In this document: in pieces, positions 13,500 through 23,783 of the stretch
Layout: each line of letters opens with the position of its first letter
Position numbering within the stretch: the stretch's first letter is position 1
IMG/VR virus record: IMGVR_UViG_3300049491_000278
Coordinates: 1-35,473 of that record
Source of the DNA: a virus
Direction: 5' to 3' (one strand)
Length of the DNA stretch: 35,473 nt
The notes under the pieces: generated by a model
The model's database searches: none
What the model was told of the DNA's origin: nothing
Seen by the model: the letters and a program-made list of their open reading frames with translations, nothing else
Position numbers and translations under genes: made by a program

Positions 13500-15458
13500 A
13501 TGTCACTAACACTACTAAAAATTTTAGCCGATTTCGATACACAGTTAGCAACTGCTGCTTCTATTGGTGGCACTACCTCAACTTTGGTATCTGCAACTGA
13601 TGATGATGGAAACGCTCTACCTACAGGAACATATGGACTTACTATAGACGCAGGAAACTCATCAAAAGAATATATTATCTGTACTCTTACTGGTACAGCT
13701 CTTACTTCTATCCTTTCAATAACACGACAAGGTGTCACTTCAAGTGGTTTTGCTCGTACTCATAGACGAGGTGCTAAAGTAACTGTCACAGACTGGGCTA
13801 TTCTTTCAAGAATACTGAATAATCTTGATGGTACTACAGGTTTTAACTCTCTTGTAAAACTAGGTTATGACGCAGACCCTGGTATTGTTTCTGGGGACGT
13901 TACTAAATTTGCTACAGTGCAATATGTAAACGATACAACTACCGCTGGTGCACCAGATGCTTCAACAACCGTCAAAGGTATCTCTCGTCTCTCTACAAGC
14001 TCAAACGGTACTCCTACAGCACTTACCTCAATCTCAAACGCTTCTCCTGCAGTCCTCACACTCACTGATCATGGTTTGACAGTTAATGACAGTATCATAC
14101 TCACTACTACAGGAACACTTCCAACAGGACTTTCACTCGCAACTACATACTATGTCATCAGTGCTGGCTTCGGTGCAAACTCATTTGAAGTTTCTGCAAC
14201 ACTTGGAGGTAGTGCAATAAATACTTCAAGTGCAGGTTCAGGAACCCATAGTTTTACAAAGACAACACCTATTGCTGTAGGTACTTTTGACCCTCGTGTC
14301 CCTACTCAATCAGAAAATGATGCTCTTGTAGGTACTTCTGGTACTCCAAGTTCAAGTAATAAATATGTTACAAATGATGATACGAGTACTACTAGTTCTG
14401 GTTCAAAAATTCCAAGAGGTGTAAGTGGTAAAATAGATAATTCTTGGTTTCCATCAAGTGTTTCAACATCATTTACCATGCCAGCAGGTGAAAATATTAC
14501 AGCAGGACAAGCTTTATATGCAGGTGTATATCAATCTACTCCTATTTTATATGATAATTCTGCTACTTTTATAAATTCTGGTGTTAGTAGTTCAAGCAAT
14601 AGTTTTACTGTTGGTTCTGGTTCAAACAAAATATTAATTGTTTCTATTGTTTTAAGTTCTGGTACTGCTACTGTAACATCTGCTCAGTACAGTGGAATTG
14701 CAATGACATTACTACAATCAGATACAAGTAATACAAATGGAACAACGTCTTATTTGTATTCAATAACAAATCCAACATCTGGTGCAAATAATTTAACATT
14801 TAGTTATAGTGCTTCTATAAATGCACGTATTATTGCATATTCATTTGCAAATGTTTCTGGTGTAAGTACAAGTAATAAAAACATAGGTGTAAGTAGTATT
14901 AATAGTGTTGTTGAATCAAATATAAATACTGGATTAGTTGTAGGTTTTGGTTTTATTCAAATAGGAGGATTATCTGGTAGTGCGTCTTCATCTTCTGTAG
15001 AATTACCTAATAATAATATTGTTTCTGTTGGATTACCAACAAACAATATGGCTTATTTTGGCGGATATTCAAACCAAATAGATGTTGCTGGAAGCTCAAC
15101 TTTTAATTGGACTTTTGTAACAAATTTATCTTACTTTACTTCTGTTTATAGTGTTTCTCTTACCCCATCAAATACTGCTGTAACTGGTTATGCACGTTTA
15201 GCAACAGCAAGTAATTCTTATTTAGGAGGTACAGATAGATATACTAAATTTATAGGTTTTGCTACAACAACTACTGCTGCAACAAATAATGCAACAATAA
15301 GTGCTTATTTAATGGATTCATTAAGTGGACTTACTGGAAATTCTATTTATTATCTTTCTGATACACCAGGTGCAATAGCAACATCTGCTGGCACCAATAG
15401 TAAAAAAGTTGGAATAGCAATATCAGCAACAAGTCTTATTCTTAAAGATTCAATTTAA
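13500..15458 (+). CDS. Tail fibre / receptor-binding protein
   Basis: 652 residues rich in Ser, Thr, Gly and Asn. The N-terminal ~120 residues (LADFDTQLATAASIGGTTSTL, then ITRQGVTSSGFARTHRRGAKV) look like a virion-anchoring domain. Residues ~180-260 hold a beta module (LTDHGLTVNDSIILTTTG, YYVISAGFGANSFEVS) that I associate with phage fibres. The middle is a long beta-rich, Ser/Asn-rich region, and the end (YARLATASNSYLGGTDRYTKFIGF) is another fibre-like module. It probably contacts the host surface. Codon use shifts to more AT after about 14400, suggesting that the distal half was exchanged. Confidence 0.75.
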   Translation: MSLTLLKILADFDTQLATAASIGGTTSTLVSATDDDGNALPTGTYGLTIDAGNSSKEYIICTLTGTALTSILSITRQGVTSSGFARTHRRGAKVTVTDWAILSRILNNLDGTTGFNSLVKLGYDADPGIVSGDVTKFATVQYVNDTTTAGAPDASTTVKGISRLSTSSNGTPTALTSISNASPAVLTLTDHGLTVNDSIILTTTGTLPTGLSLATTYYVISAGFGANSFEVSATLGGSAINTSSAGSGTHSFTKTTPIAVGTFDPRVPTQSENDALVGTSGTPSSSNKYVTNDDTSTTSSGSKIPRGVSGKIDNSWFPSSVSTSFTMPAGENITAGQALYAGVYQSTPILYDNSATFINSGVSSSSNSFTVGSGSNKILIVSIVLSSGTATVTSAQYSGIAMTLLQSDTSNTNGTTSYLYSITNPTSGANNLTFSYSASINARIIAYSFANVSGVSTSNKNIGVSSINSVVESNINTGLVVGFGFIQIGGLSGSASSSSVELPNNNIVSVGLPTNNMAYFGGYSNQIDVAGSSTFNWTFVTNLSYFTSVYSVSLTPSNTAVTGYARLATASNSYLGGTDRYTKFIGFATTTTAATNNATISAYLMDSLSGLTGNSIYYLSDTPGAIATSAGTNSKKVGIAISATSLILKDSI

Positions 15459-15462
15459 TCAT

Positions 15463-17121
15463 ATGGCATACACCCCACTACAACAAGGAGCGACACCAAC
15501 ACTAGGAACATCTGGTTCTGCGGTACTTGAATTACAAAAAAAATTAAATGCACAAGGAGCTGGGCTTAAAGAAGACGCTTTATATGGCACACTTACAGCA
15601 GCTGCGTTTGCAAAATATAATCAACCAAAAGTAGATACAAATCAACCTGTTGGTACTGCTTTTCAAATGCCTAGCATTGGTAACAGTTATGAATCAGACC
15701 CTAATTATATAAAATCACAAAATATACTTGCTAATAACTTAAATGGTATAGACAATGTAGATACTAACTCTATCCGCTCTTCAACACTTGTAGACTTCCA
15801 AGACCGTATCAACGCTATCAATCAGGTATACGCAGGAAAGCTTGCAGAAGCAAAACAACAAGGTGTAGGACGTGTAGGTTCAACTACATCAGTACTCGCT
15901 AATAGAGGGCTTGCAGGCTCTGCTAGAGGTGGTGCTATCGCAGAAGGTACACTCACACAAAATCGTCAAATAGAAGACGTTATCAATGCAGAAAAAAATG
16001 CTGCTATTCAAGCTATTTATTCAGATGTAAACTCTATAGCACAAGCTGAAGCAGAACGTCGCCGTCAAGCTCTCGAAGGTGGTGCAAAATCTTACATTGA
16101 CTTCATCAAAGGACAAGAAGCTACTAAACAAACAAACCTCGGTAATACTGTAGGTGCATTTATCGCACAAGGTATTGACCCAAGTACACTTACTCCTGAT
16201 GAATTAAAAGGTATCGCAGATAAACTCAAGGTAACAACAGGAGATATTGTTTCTTCATACAAACAAAAAAAATACGAACAAAAACAAGCAGAAATAAAAG
16301 CAAATCCTGCAAAAGAACTTTCACAAGGAGAAGCACTATATAATTATGACCCTACAACAGGAACATATAAACAAGTAGGATTTAATCCAAAAACAAGTGT
16401 TGCAAAATCTGGTACAGGTGGTACTAAAGGCATTGGTAAATATAGTACAGACTTAGATGCTCTTATTGGTAATACTGTTGCTACAATTCCTACTAAATTT
16501 GGTCAAGAACAATTTAATGTTCAACTTTCTAAAGCAAGAAATGAAGCAGATAAAATATCTCTTATAGGTTCTGTTGTTCTTAAAAATGCACCAGCACCAG
16601 TAAAACAAGATTTTTCTAATCAATCTATTGCTATTTCAAACATAGATAAAGCTATTGCAGAAATAGATAAAGGTGCAAAATCAGGATTTATAAATGATAA
16701 ATTACAAAAAGGATTTAACATTGTTGGTAGAGACTATGACCCGTCACTTGCATCGATTGCTGCTTATGTTACATCAGCAGTTCAGCCATATCGTAACTCT
16801 GTTACAGGTGCAGCATGGGGTTCTCAAGAAGAAGCTGAATATTCACAACTATTTGGTAGTACTTCATACTCTCCGACTGAACTAAAACAAAGACTTACTC
16901 GTCTAAAAGAAATAATGCGAGATAAATCAGCACAAGGACTTAATGTTTATATCAATCCCATGAATACATATGCTAATCCATTTGTAACAGGTTCACAAAC
17001 ATCATTTAATACACAACAAAGTAACACTGTCACTGTGTATAGTGTTAAAACAGGAGCACCAGCACAAATACCAGCAGATAAAGTACAACAAGCATTATCA
17101 TCAGGATTATTTAGACAATAA
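15463..17121 (+). CDS. Internal virion / ejection protein with peptidoglycan-binding N-terminus
   Basis: 552 residues. Residues ~13-54 match a PG_binding_1-type domain (GTSGSAVLELQKKLNAQG, then DALYGTLTAAAFAKY). The centre is a long Ala/Gln/Glu-rich helical region (INAIQAIYSDVNSIAQAEAE-like stretches, QKKYEQKQAEIKA) and the C-terminal third is helical with a Gly-rich linker near 320. This fits a podovirus internal protein released with the DNA, with an end that binds the cell wall during penetration. It lies between the fibre and a second candidate ejection protein. There is no catalytic wall-hydrolase motif. Confidence 0.68.
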   Translation: MAYTPLQQGATPTLGTSGSAVLELQKKLNAQGAGLKEDALYGTLTAAAFAKYNQPKVDTNQPVGTAFQMPSIGNSYESDPNYIKSQNILANNLNGIDNVDTNSIRSSTLVDFQDRINAINQVYAGKLAEAKQQGVGRVGSTTSVLANRGLAGSARGGAIAEGTLTQNRQIEDVINAEKNAAIQAIYSDVNSIAQAEAERRRQALEGGAKSYIDFIKGQEATKQTNLGNTVGAFIAQGIDPSTLTPDELKGIADKLKVTTGDIVSSYKQKKYEQKQAEIKANPAKELSQGEALYNYDPTTGTYKQVGFNPKTSVAKSGTGGTKGIGKYSTDLDALIGNTVATIPTKFGQEQFNVQLSKARNEADKISLIGSVVLKNAPAPVKQDFSNQSIAISNIDKAIAEIDKGAKSGFINDKLQKGFNIVGRDYDPSLASIAAYVTSAVQPYRNSVTGAAWGSQEEAEYSQLFGSTSYSPTELKQRLTRLKEIMRDKSAQGLNVYINPMNTYANPFVTGSQTSFNTQQSNTVTVYSVKTGAPAQIPADKVQQALSSGLFRQ

Positions 17122-17122
17122 T

Positions 17123-18673
17123 ATGGAAGAACAAGACTTTTTAAACTCAATAGGTGGAAGCTATATACAACCAGAAGTAGTACAACCAAAACAAAACGGA
17201 TTACTTAAAAGAATCGGTAAAGGTGCTTTAGATTTAGGTGTAGGTTTTGCCAAAGGTGCTGCAGAAACACTAGGTTCAGTTGCTGTAAATACTGAAAAAG
17301 TAATAAAAGATATTGCAACAACAAAGAGTAATAAAGAATATGCTTCTCTTTTAGATGATATAAATACTCAAAATCAAAAACTTATTTCACTAGCAAATCA
17401 ATACCCAAAAGAAGACCCAAAACATACTCGTTATATGGATTTGATTAAACAAAATCAAGAACAAGCAAATATTTTGCGTGATGAATTTTTTGGTACTGGT
17501 GGTATACAAGAAAATATACAAAAAGCAGGACTTACTAAAGGAATAAAAAAAATTACAACACCAACAAATGCAACACAAAAATTTGGTAGAGGTGCAGAAA
17601 AAGTAGGAGAATTTCTTGTATCTGCTAAAGGAGCTACTGGACTAATTCCAAAAGGTACAACACCTTTAACTAAAATTGCATCAAACACTGCGTCTGGTTT
17701 TGTTGGAGGTGCTGTTCCAAGTACTATGCAAAGTGCTACACTAGGTCAATTTGATACTATGTCTGGTACAAAAGAATCATTAAAAGAAGCTGGTGTTTCA
17801 GGTACTGTTGGAGGTGCTGTTTCAGGTGCATTATCTGCTACTGGTGAAGCATTACGAGCATCAAAACTACCATCTCGTTTAATGAGTAATATATATAAAA
17901 GTGACAAGAAAACTGTAGAAAAAATATTTAGTGGTGAAAAAGTAGATGGTGAAAAGTTATCTGATTGGGCAGTTAAAAATAAATTATCTGGTTCAGTAGA
18001 ACAACAAGCAGAAAAACTAAATACTATTCTTAAAAATAGTGAAAATAGTGTTATTAAAAGTGCAGAAGCATCAAAAATAAAAGTACCTGTACATCAAAAT
18101 CTATTTAAATTAGCACAAAATATAATGAAAGATTATGAAACTGTAGGTCGTGGAGAAATTGCAACATCTGCTGATGATTTCTTGCGTGCAGTAAAAGATA
18201 ATTCTGTCACAGTAAAAGATGCTATTAAATTTAGACGTGTACTTGACAGTTTAAGAACAGAAAATTCATTTGTAAATCCAAAATTAGGAAATGAATTAGG
18301 ATATTGGTCAGATGATTTAAGAGAAATAATAAATAATTCTGATGGTATCGGTGCAATAAATAAAGAATACAGTAATGCTATTAAGGCTCGTAAAGCACTT
18401 ATAAATTATGCAACATCTACTGGTAATCAAAAAGCATTAGGTGCTTTAGAAGCATATTTCTTAGGTGGTGGTGCTATTACTGGACAAACAGCACCGACAG
18501 TTGGAACGATTATTGCAAAAAGAACAGTACAAAATCCTAGAGTTTTATCAGGTACTGCTCAAGCAATTGAAAATGCAAAACCAAGTACCAAAGTAAGAAC
18601 CTTAATAAGTAAAGGTGTTGGAGATACATATAGAAAAAATAAGGAAAATAAAATTATTCGAAGCCTGCAGTAG
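17123..18673 (+). CDS. Internal virion / DNA-ejection protein, 516 aa
   Basis: The start at ATG 17123 (MEEQDFLNSIGGSY) follows the previous stop by one base; the longer open frame from 17042 would lie inside the upstream gene and is rejected. The protein has Gly/Ala-rich amphipathic or hydrophobic segments at about 27-50 (KGALDLGVGFAKGAAETLGS) and 170-230 (ASNTASGFVGGAVPSTMQ, VSGTVGGAVSGALSATG), resembling pore-forming parts of ejection proteins, separated by charged helices. The C-terminus is basic. Together with the upstream gene it probably forms the trans-envelope ejection channel of a short-tailed phage. Confidence 0.62.
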   Translation: MEEQDFLNSIGGSYIQPEVVQPKQNGLLKRIGKGALDLGVGFAKGAAETLGSVAVNTEKVIKDIATTKSNKEYASLLDDINTQNQKLISLANQYPKEDPKHTRYMDLIKQNQEQANILRDEFFGTGGIQENIQKAGLTKGIKKITTPTNATQKFGRGAEKVGEFLVSAKGATGLIPKGTTPLTKIASNTASGFVGGAVPSTMQSATLGQFDTMSGTKESLKEAGVSGTVGGAVSGALSATGEALRASKLPSRLMSNIYKSDKKTVEKIFSGEKVDGEKLSDWAVKNKLSGSVEQQAEKLNTILKNSENSVIKSAEASKIKVPVHQNLFKLAQNIMKDYETVGRGEIATSADDFLRAVKDNSVTVKDAIKFRRVLDSLRTENSFVNPKLGNELGYWSDDLREIINNSDGIGAINKEYSNAIKARKALINYATSTGNQKALGALEAYFLGGGAITGQTAPTVGTIIAKRTVQNPRVLSGTAQAIENAKPSTKVRTLISKGVGDTYRKNKENKIIRSLQ

Positions 18674-18754
18674 AAAGTCCCCAAACAATACCTATAATGA
18701 TGAATAATATAATCATAATAACATAATGCAATTTTAAACAAATAAAGTCAATAT

Positions 18755-21544
18755 ATGGAAAACATAGAAGAAGCAAAACTCATACAGTCTATCGAAACAA
18801 ACGATAAACTAGAAAAAATCGGAAAAGATACCGAGGCTTCTTTACTATTACAAAGTGAAGGAAATGATGCGTTAAAAGAACTTTCACAAGTTGTAGAAGC
18901 AACTATTATAAATGATGATGAAAACACTGATAAAATAGTACAATCTGTAAAAGAACTTTCTGATAAACTAGAACCTAAAGAAATTGGAGATGGTGCTGTA
19001 TTCACAGTAAAAGGATTAAAAGGTGATAAAGGAGATAAACCTACAGAAGAAGAACTACTTGTACTTATTAAACCACTTATACCTGAACCAATAAAAGGTG
19101 ATGATGGAGAAGATTATATTCTTACAGAACAAGACAAAAAAGACATCGTTTCTTCTATTGAAGTACCTATTATTGAAAAAATAATTGAAAAAACTGAAAC
19201 AATCATAGAAAAACCTATTACAATAGACAAAACAGTAACTATAGACAAAACTAAAACTGTTGTAAAAGAAGTTGCTAAATATGAAACAGCAGAAGATATT
19301 GTTGCAAAACTAAATACTCTTTCAAAAGCACTAGATTGGAAAACAATAAAAAACTTCCCTGATTTTTCTAAGAATGGAGGTAGTGGATTAAATACTGTCT
19401 TTACTGATGGTACAACTATTGTTGGAAATGGTCTTGCTGATAATCCTTTGCGTGCAGTTGGTTCTTCAAGCATTACAGGTCTTATAACAGCAGGTACTAA
19501 TGTAACTATCACAGGTAATGGTACAGCAACTAGTCCTTATGTCATAAACTCTACAGGTGGAGGAGGTGGTATCGGTGGCTCTATCGCATCTACTCAAATC
19601 GCTATAGGTTCTGGTACAGATACTATTGCAGGAAGTGGAGACTTTACTAAAGTAAATGGCGTTGTTTCTCTTTTCGCAGGTGCTATTGGTTCTCCAGCGT
19701 GGATAAACTACTCTGATACTTCTGCTAATGCTTCATCTCTTGGGTGGTTCGCAGGACAAAACAAGTCTAGTACAAATAACTTCCAAGTTTATTCAAATCA
19801 ACGTGCAAGTACTGTGCTTGATTTTGATAGTACTAACGATATTTATAAAATAGGTAGAAGTAGTGCAAAAGTTCGTACAGATGGAGTAAATAATGTAACT
19901 ATTGGTGATACTGATTCTCTTGATGATAGTACAAGGCTTATTGTAACTATTGGTTCTCAGATTGAATCATATACTACTCTTTTTAATTTTAAAGACCTTT
20001 CAGGTAATATATGGGGTGAATTTAATACATCAGGACAAGCAGTAAATTTCGGTGATTTAAGTAATGCAATAAATGGAACAAAATTTTCTGTTGATGTATC
20101 AGCTTCTGGTATAACTAATTTCTCTAATCTTTTCTATCTTAGAGATGTTGCAGGAACTCCACTTCTTGAAGCAGATATGTTTAACAAAACATTCTCTTTT
20201 GGTGATTTAACTAACGTAGTATCAAATACTAAGTTTATCCTCAATGCTAATACGTCTCTTACTCAATTACTTTCAAATACTTTTACAGTAGCAGACCCAT
20301 CAGCTGGTACTCTTTATACAAAAATTGATGCTCCTAATTTATCATTCTTTTTTGGAGATGGAGACCAATCTTCATCAGGTAGTACTAATATTGGTTCTAT
20401 TGTTTTTCAACCAGCTCAATGGGATATTTACGGTACTGTAGCAAATGGTAGTAGTCTTACTTCTGTTATTCGTAATGATAGTAATGGTGTTGTTTGGATT
20501 GGTGATTCAGACGGTGCTGTAAATGGTACATACTTTAGTGTTGATGATGTCAATACAACATTTAATTTTTCTACAAGAAACATAACTATCGGTGCTCAAG
20601 CATATCTTTTCCCAGCTTCAAGTGGGGCTGGTGTATTGACTAACGATGGTGTAGGAAATCTTACGTGGACTGCAGCTGGTTCAGGAACTGTAACAAACGT
20701 ATCTGTTGTAACAGCTAATGGTATATCAGGTAGTGTTGCAACTTCAACAACTACTCCAGCTATTACACTAACTTTAGGTGCAATAACTCCTACATCAGTC
20801 GTTGCTAGTGGTACAGTGACTGGTTCTAATCTTTCTGGTACAAACACTGGAAATGTTACTATATCTGGTGAAAATTATCTTTCATTAGCAGGTCAAGTTA
20901 TTACAGTAAATGCAGTAAATCTTTCTGGTACAAATGTTACTGGAACTCTTGCTGCTGCTCGTTTTGGTGCTTTAACAGGTGACGTGACAAATACTGCTGG
21001 TAGTTATGCAACAACAGTTGGAAAAATAAACGGTACTTCACTTGCAGGGCTTGCAACTGGATTACTTAAAAATACTACAGGTACTGGTGTACCAAGTATT
21101 GCAGTATCTGGTACTGACTATGTAGCACCAGGTGCAATAACTACAGATGGTATAACTATGTCTACTAATAAAATATTAGGTAGAACAACAGCAAGTACTG
21201 GTGCTGTAGAAGAAATAACTGTTGGTAGTGGACTTACATTATCAGCAGGAACACTTAGTGCATCAGGTGGTGGTTCTGTAACTATTACTGAAGCTGAAAT
21301 TGATTTTGGCTCTATTCCTGTACCAAGCAAGAAATTTACCATTACAAATGCTGGAATATCAGCAACAAGTAAAATAATGGTAACACCAAGTGGCAGTGTC
21401 GCTACTGGAAGAGTGGGAGATGATTGGGAATGGGACGCAATAAACTTCTCAGCAAAATCAGGAACAGGACAGTTCGTATTAACAGCAAAAACAACATATG
21501 GTAAAATAATAGGTAAGCGTAAAATCTATTATACGTATGCTTAA
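18755..21544 (+). CDS. Long trimeric tail fibre with coiled-coil and collagen-like parts
   Basis: 929 residues. An N-terminal coiled coil (~1-80) is followed by a short collagen-like GLKGDKGDKP, then PLIPEPIKGDDGEDY and a second helical stretch (IIEKIIEKTETIIEKPITID) of a kind I associate with fibres of Patescibacteria phages. The rest (about 230-850) is a beta-rich Gly/Ser/Thr/Asn stalk with repeated motifs such as TKFSVDVSASGITNF / FSFGDLTNVVSNTKF and SGTNTGNVTI / SGTNVTGTLAAARFG. The last ~90 residues (EIDFGSIPVPSKKFTI to GKRKIYYTYA) look like a separate receptor or trimerisation domain. It is the largest gene and probably the main host-range determinant. Confidence 0.75.
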   Translation: MENIEEAKLIQSIETNDKLEKIGKDTEASLLLQSEGNDALKELSQVVEATIINDDENTDKIVQSVKELSDKLEPKEIGDGAVFTVKGLKGDKGDKPTEEELLVLIKPLIPEPIKGDDGEDYILTEQDKKDIVSSIEVPIIEKIIEKTETIIEKPITIDKTVTIDKTKTVVKEVAKYETAEDIVAKLNTLSKALDWKTIKNFPDFSKNGGSGLNTVFTDGTTIVGNGLADNPLRAVGSSSITGLITAGTNVTITGNGTATSPYVINSTGGGGGIGGSIASTQIAIGSGTDTIAGSGDFTKVNGVVSLFAGAIGSPAWINYSDTSANASSLGWFAGQNKSSTNNFQVYSNQRASTVLDFDSTNDIYKIGRSSAKVRTDGVNNVTIGDTDSLDDSTRLIVTIGSQIESYTTLFNFKDLSGNIWGEFNTSGQAVNFGDLSNAINGTKFSVDVSASGITNFSNLFYLRDVAGTPLLEADMFNKTFSFGDLTNVVSNTKFILNANTSLTQLLSNTFTVADPSAGTLYTKIDAPNLSFFFGDGDQSSSGSTNIGSIVFQPAQWDIYGTVANGSSLTSVIRNDSNGVVWIGDSDGAVNGTYFSVDDVNTTFNFSTRNITIGAQAYLFPASSGAGVLTNDGVGNLTWTAAGSGTVTNVSVVTANGISGSVATSTTTPAITLTLGAITPTSVVASGTVTGSNLSGTNTGNVTISGENYLSLAGQVITVNAVNLSGTNVTGTLAAARFGALTGDVTNTAGSYATTVGKINGTSLAGLATGLLKNTTGTGVPSIAVSGTDYVAPGAITTDGITMSTNKILGRTTASTGAVEEITVGSGLTLSAGTLSASGGGSVTITEAEIDFGSIPVPSKKFTITNAGISATSKIMVTPSGSVATGRVGDDWEWDAINFSAKSGTGQFVLTAKTTYGKIIGKRKIYYTYA

Positions 21545-21569
21545 CAATTAACAATTATTTAAATTTTTT

Positions 21570-23075
21570 ATGGCAATTATTGAAACAGGTTCTAGTGCTA
21601 CAGGTGTAGCAAATGTAGACACAAATTTTAACTTACAAGTAAATGCTCCAGGTTTTACATCTGGTGGTGTTTCTCGCGGGGGTGGTAGTGAAAATGGTAA
21701 CGCAATTTTATCAGAAGTAGATGATGGTTCAGTTAATGGAAGTCGTGAAATGCTTTCACCAGAAGTAGATAAGGATTATCGTCTTCGTGTAGCACATGAT
21801 AATGTGCTTGACCAAGAACTTTTTGATTACACAGCACAAAATACTGGTAAACATACATTTACGTTCACAACTCTTGCAGCGACAATTGGTACAAGTGGTA
21901 TTACAACAAACTCTGGTAACATTACAACAACTACAACAGGTCTTACTTTTGGTACATTTGCTCAATTTCCAGTAGGAGGAACTCAAACTATTGTGTGTGA
22001 AACTTCTGTTGCTTTTTCAGCACAACCTAATGCCAATACTGTTATTGATTTTGGTCTATTCCAACGTGGTGCTACTACTGCTTTTGCTCCATTAGATGGA
22101 ATATATTTCCGTATGAGTGCAGCTGGTATGACTGGTGTTATTAACTCTGGTGGTGTTGAAACATCAACTGCAGTATTTCCTTTAGCTCTTGGTACAGGAA
22201 CATTCACATATACAAATAATGCTACTAATCGTTATCTTATTCAAAGTAACAACGTTTCTACTACATTTTGGATAAACAATGTTAAATATGGAGAAATCGA
22301 TACACCAGTAAGTCTTAATTTCCCATGTAAGTCTACGGCTCTTCCTTGGTCATTCCGTCACGCTATCGTTGGAGGTGCAGCTGGAGCAGTTACTCAAGCA
22401 GTATTTTCAGATTATCGTGTACTAGTTCGTGGACCACAATACTCAGACCGTCTTGGTGTTGTTGGTAATCGTGTTCTTGGTTCTTATCAAGGTCTTTCTG
22501 GTGGTACTATGGGAGGTCTTGCAACATATGTAAACTCAACAAACCCAACAGCTGCAGCACCGTCTAACACAGCACTTACAGCTAACTTGCCTGGAGGTTT
22601 CGGTGGTCAAGGTTCTGTGGTTGCAGCTGCCGCTGCTGCTACTGACGGTATTTGGTCTAGTTATCAAATACCAGCAGGTTCATCTACTGTACAAGGTCGC
22701 AGATGTGTTCTTCGTGGTGTATTGGTTGATGCGATAAACCTTGGTGCTGTAGTTGCAACAACAGCTACTACGGTACAATTTAGTCTTGCATGTGGACATA
22801 CAGCAGTATCTCTCGCAACAGCAGAATCTGCTTCAATGGCAACTGCAACAACTAAAGCACCTCGACGTATACCACTAGGATTTATGACATGGGCAGTAGG
22901 TGCAGGTATCGGTTCACAAGCTCAATCAGGTTCATTGTTTGTAGACCTTGGAGATGCTCCTGTTTATATAAATCCAGGAGAATTTGTCGCTCTTGTTGGT
23001 AAATTCCGAGTTGGTACAGCAACTGCATCACAAACAATTGACTTCACTTATACACCTGTTTACTCATGGGAATAA
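21570..23075 (+). CDS. Virion structural protein, beta-rich, 501 aa
   Basis: A Gly/Thr/Ala-rich beta protein starting MAIIETGSSATGVANVDTNFNLQ. Residues ~90-290 look like a jelly-roll or lectin-like domain (KHTFTFTTLAATIGTS, FGLFQRGATTAFAPLDGIYFR, FWINNVKYGEI, then FSDYRVLVRG). Residues ~330-500 form another beta domain (QGRRCVLRGVLVDAI, VYINPGEFVALVGKFRVG) ending in a typical FTYTPVYSWE. It may be a capsid decoration or tail-associated protein. It lies between the long fibre and the lysis module. I do not recognise a named family with confidence. Confidence 0.6.
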   Translation: MAIIETGSSATGVANVDTNFNLQVNAPGFTSGGVSRGGGSENGNAILSEVDDGSVNGSREMLSPEVDKDYRLRVAHDNVLDQELFDYTAQNTGKHTFTFTTLAATIGTSGITTNSGNITTTTTGLTFGTFAQFPVGGTQTIVCETSVAFSAQPNANTVIDFGLFQRGATTAFAPLDGIYFRMSAAGMTGVINSGGVETSTAVFPLALGTGTFTYTNNATNRYLIQSNNVSTTFWINNVKYGEIDTPVSLNFPCKSTALPWSFRHAIVGGAAGAVTQAVFSDYRVLVRGPQYSDRLGVVGNRVLGSYQGLSGGTMGGLATYVNSTNPTAAAPSNTALTANLPGGFGGQGSVVAAAAAATDGIWSSYQIPAGSSTVQGRRCVLRGVLVDAINLGAVVATTATTVQFSLACGHTAVSLATAESASMATATTKAPRRIPLGFMTWAVGAGIGSQAQSGSLFVDLGDAPVYINPGEFVALVGKFRVGTATASQTIDFTYTPVYSWE

Positions 23076-23088
23076 TAATTAAAATTAT

Positions 23089-23295
23089 ATGATATATACA
23101 TACAAAAAAACACAAGGAGGTACAATCGGTATTAAAACAGATGAAAAAGGAGTAGAAACAATCGTAAAGATTGCTACACTAGCACCACGTCTCAATGCTT
23201 TTAATGCTCAAAAAGTAATTTTACAGAAAAATATAGATGATACCAGTAATGATATTACAAAGTTTACCAATGCAGTAATAGATGAAACTATTTAA
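23089..23295 (+). CDS. Small hypothetical protein, 68 aa
   Basis: MIYTYKKTQGGTIGIKTDEK followed by a helical C-terminus (NAQKVILQKNIDDTSNDITKFTNAVID) that could form a short coiled coil. It sits between the virion proteins and the lysis module and ends one base before the next ATG. It might be a small chaperone or virion protein. Function unknown. Confidence 0.55.
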   Translation: MIYTYKKTQGGTIGIKTDEKGVETIVKIATLAPRLNAFNAQKVILQKNIDDTSNDITKFTNAVIDETI

Positions 23296-23296
23296 T

Positions 23297-23521
23297 ATGA
23301 CACAAGAAACACTCAAAAAACTAGAAGAAGTATTTGGAAAAATTCGTGCAACATCAAATGGTTCAAGTAACATAGATGAAGAAACAGCAGGTATTCTCCA
23401 TGCAAGTAGTGGTGGACACGCATATCTTGTTATTGATGATGAAAAGTTTGAACTTGATATGGAAGATGTAGAAGCACTTACTAGACATTCACAATCTAAC
23501 GCTGGGACTAATAAAGAATAG
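23297..23521 (+). CDS. Small acidic hypothetical protein, 74 aa
   Basis: ATG 23297 is one base after the previous stop; an ATG at 23282 in the same frame would overlap the upstream gene and is less likely. The protein is acidic, with a helical N-terminus (LKKLEEVFGKI) and a beta segment (HAYLVIDDEKFELDMEDVEAL). No membrane span or cysteine motif. Its position just before the XhlA-like gene suggests a link to lysis or virion completion, but there is no direct evidence. Confidence 0.55.
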   Translation: MTQETLKKLEEVFGKIRATSNGSSNIDEETAGILHASSGGHAYLVIDDEKFELDMEDVEALTRHSQSNAGTNKE

Positions 23522-23525
23522 GCTT

Positions 23526-23780
23526 ATGAGTGACAAAAACGATGCAATAATTCAAAGACTTTCTGATGATATGGCTTACATGCGAGGTAAGCTTGATGAA
23601 GCACTACCAGAAATGAAGAAAAGTACTGAGACAATAAACTCAATACTCATACTTCATTCAGAAGAAATCGCTACTTTGAAATCAAACCAAGAGAATATCA
23701 AAGGAAAAGTAGCAGTAGCAGGTGCTGTCGCTGGTACAGTCATGGGAGCATTATTCGCATGGATAGGTAAACAATTTTAA
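23526..23780 (+). CDS. XhlA-like lysis accessory protein
   Basis: 84 residues: an N-terminal coiled-coil part (RLSDDMAYMRGKLDEALPEM, then EEIATLKSNQENIKGK) and one C-terminal membrane span (VAVAGAVAGTVMGALFAWIG, residues ~62-81). This is the layout of XhlA/hemolysin-type proteins that accompany holins in phage lysis cassettes and anchor or modulate the endolysin. It is followed 3 bases later by the peptidase gene. The call rests on topology and neighbourhood. Confidence 0.65.
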   Translation: MSDKNDAIIQRLSDDMAYMRGKLDEALPEMKKSTETINSILILHSEEIATLKSNQENIKGKVAVAGAVAGTVMGALFAWIGKQF

Positions 23781-23783
23781 ATT

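Noticed and set aside
17042-17122. Longer N-terminus of the 516-residue ejection protein
   Set aside because: The extension overlaps the end of the upstream gene in another frame and its residues look like a shadow; ATG 17123 fits the one-base spacing used throughout.
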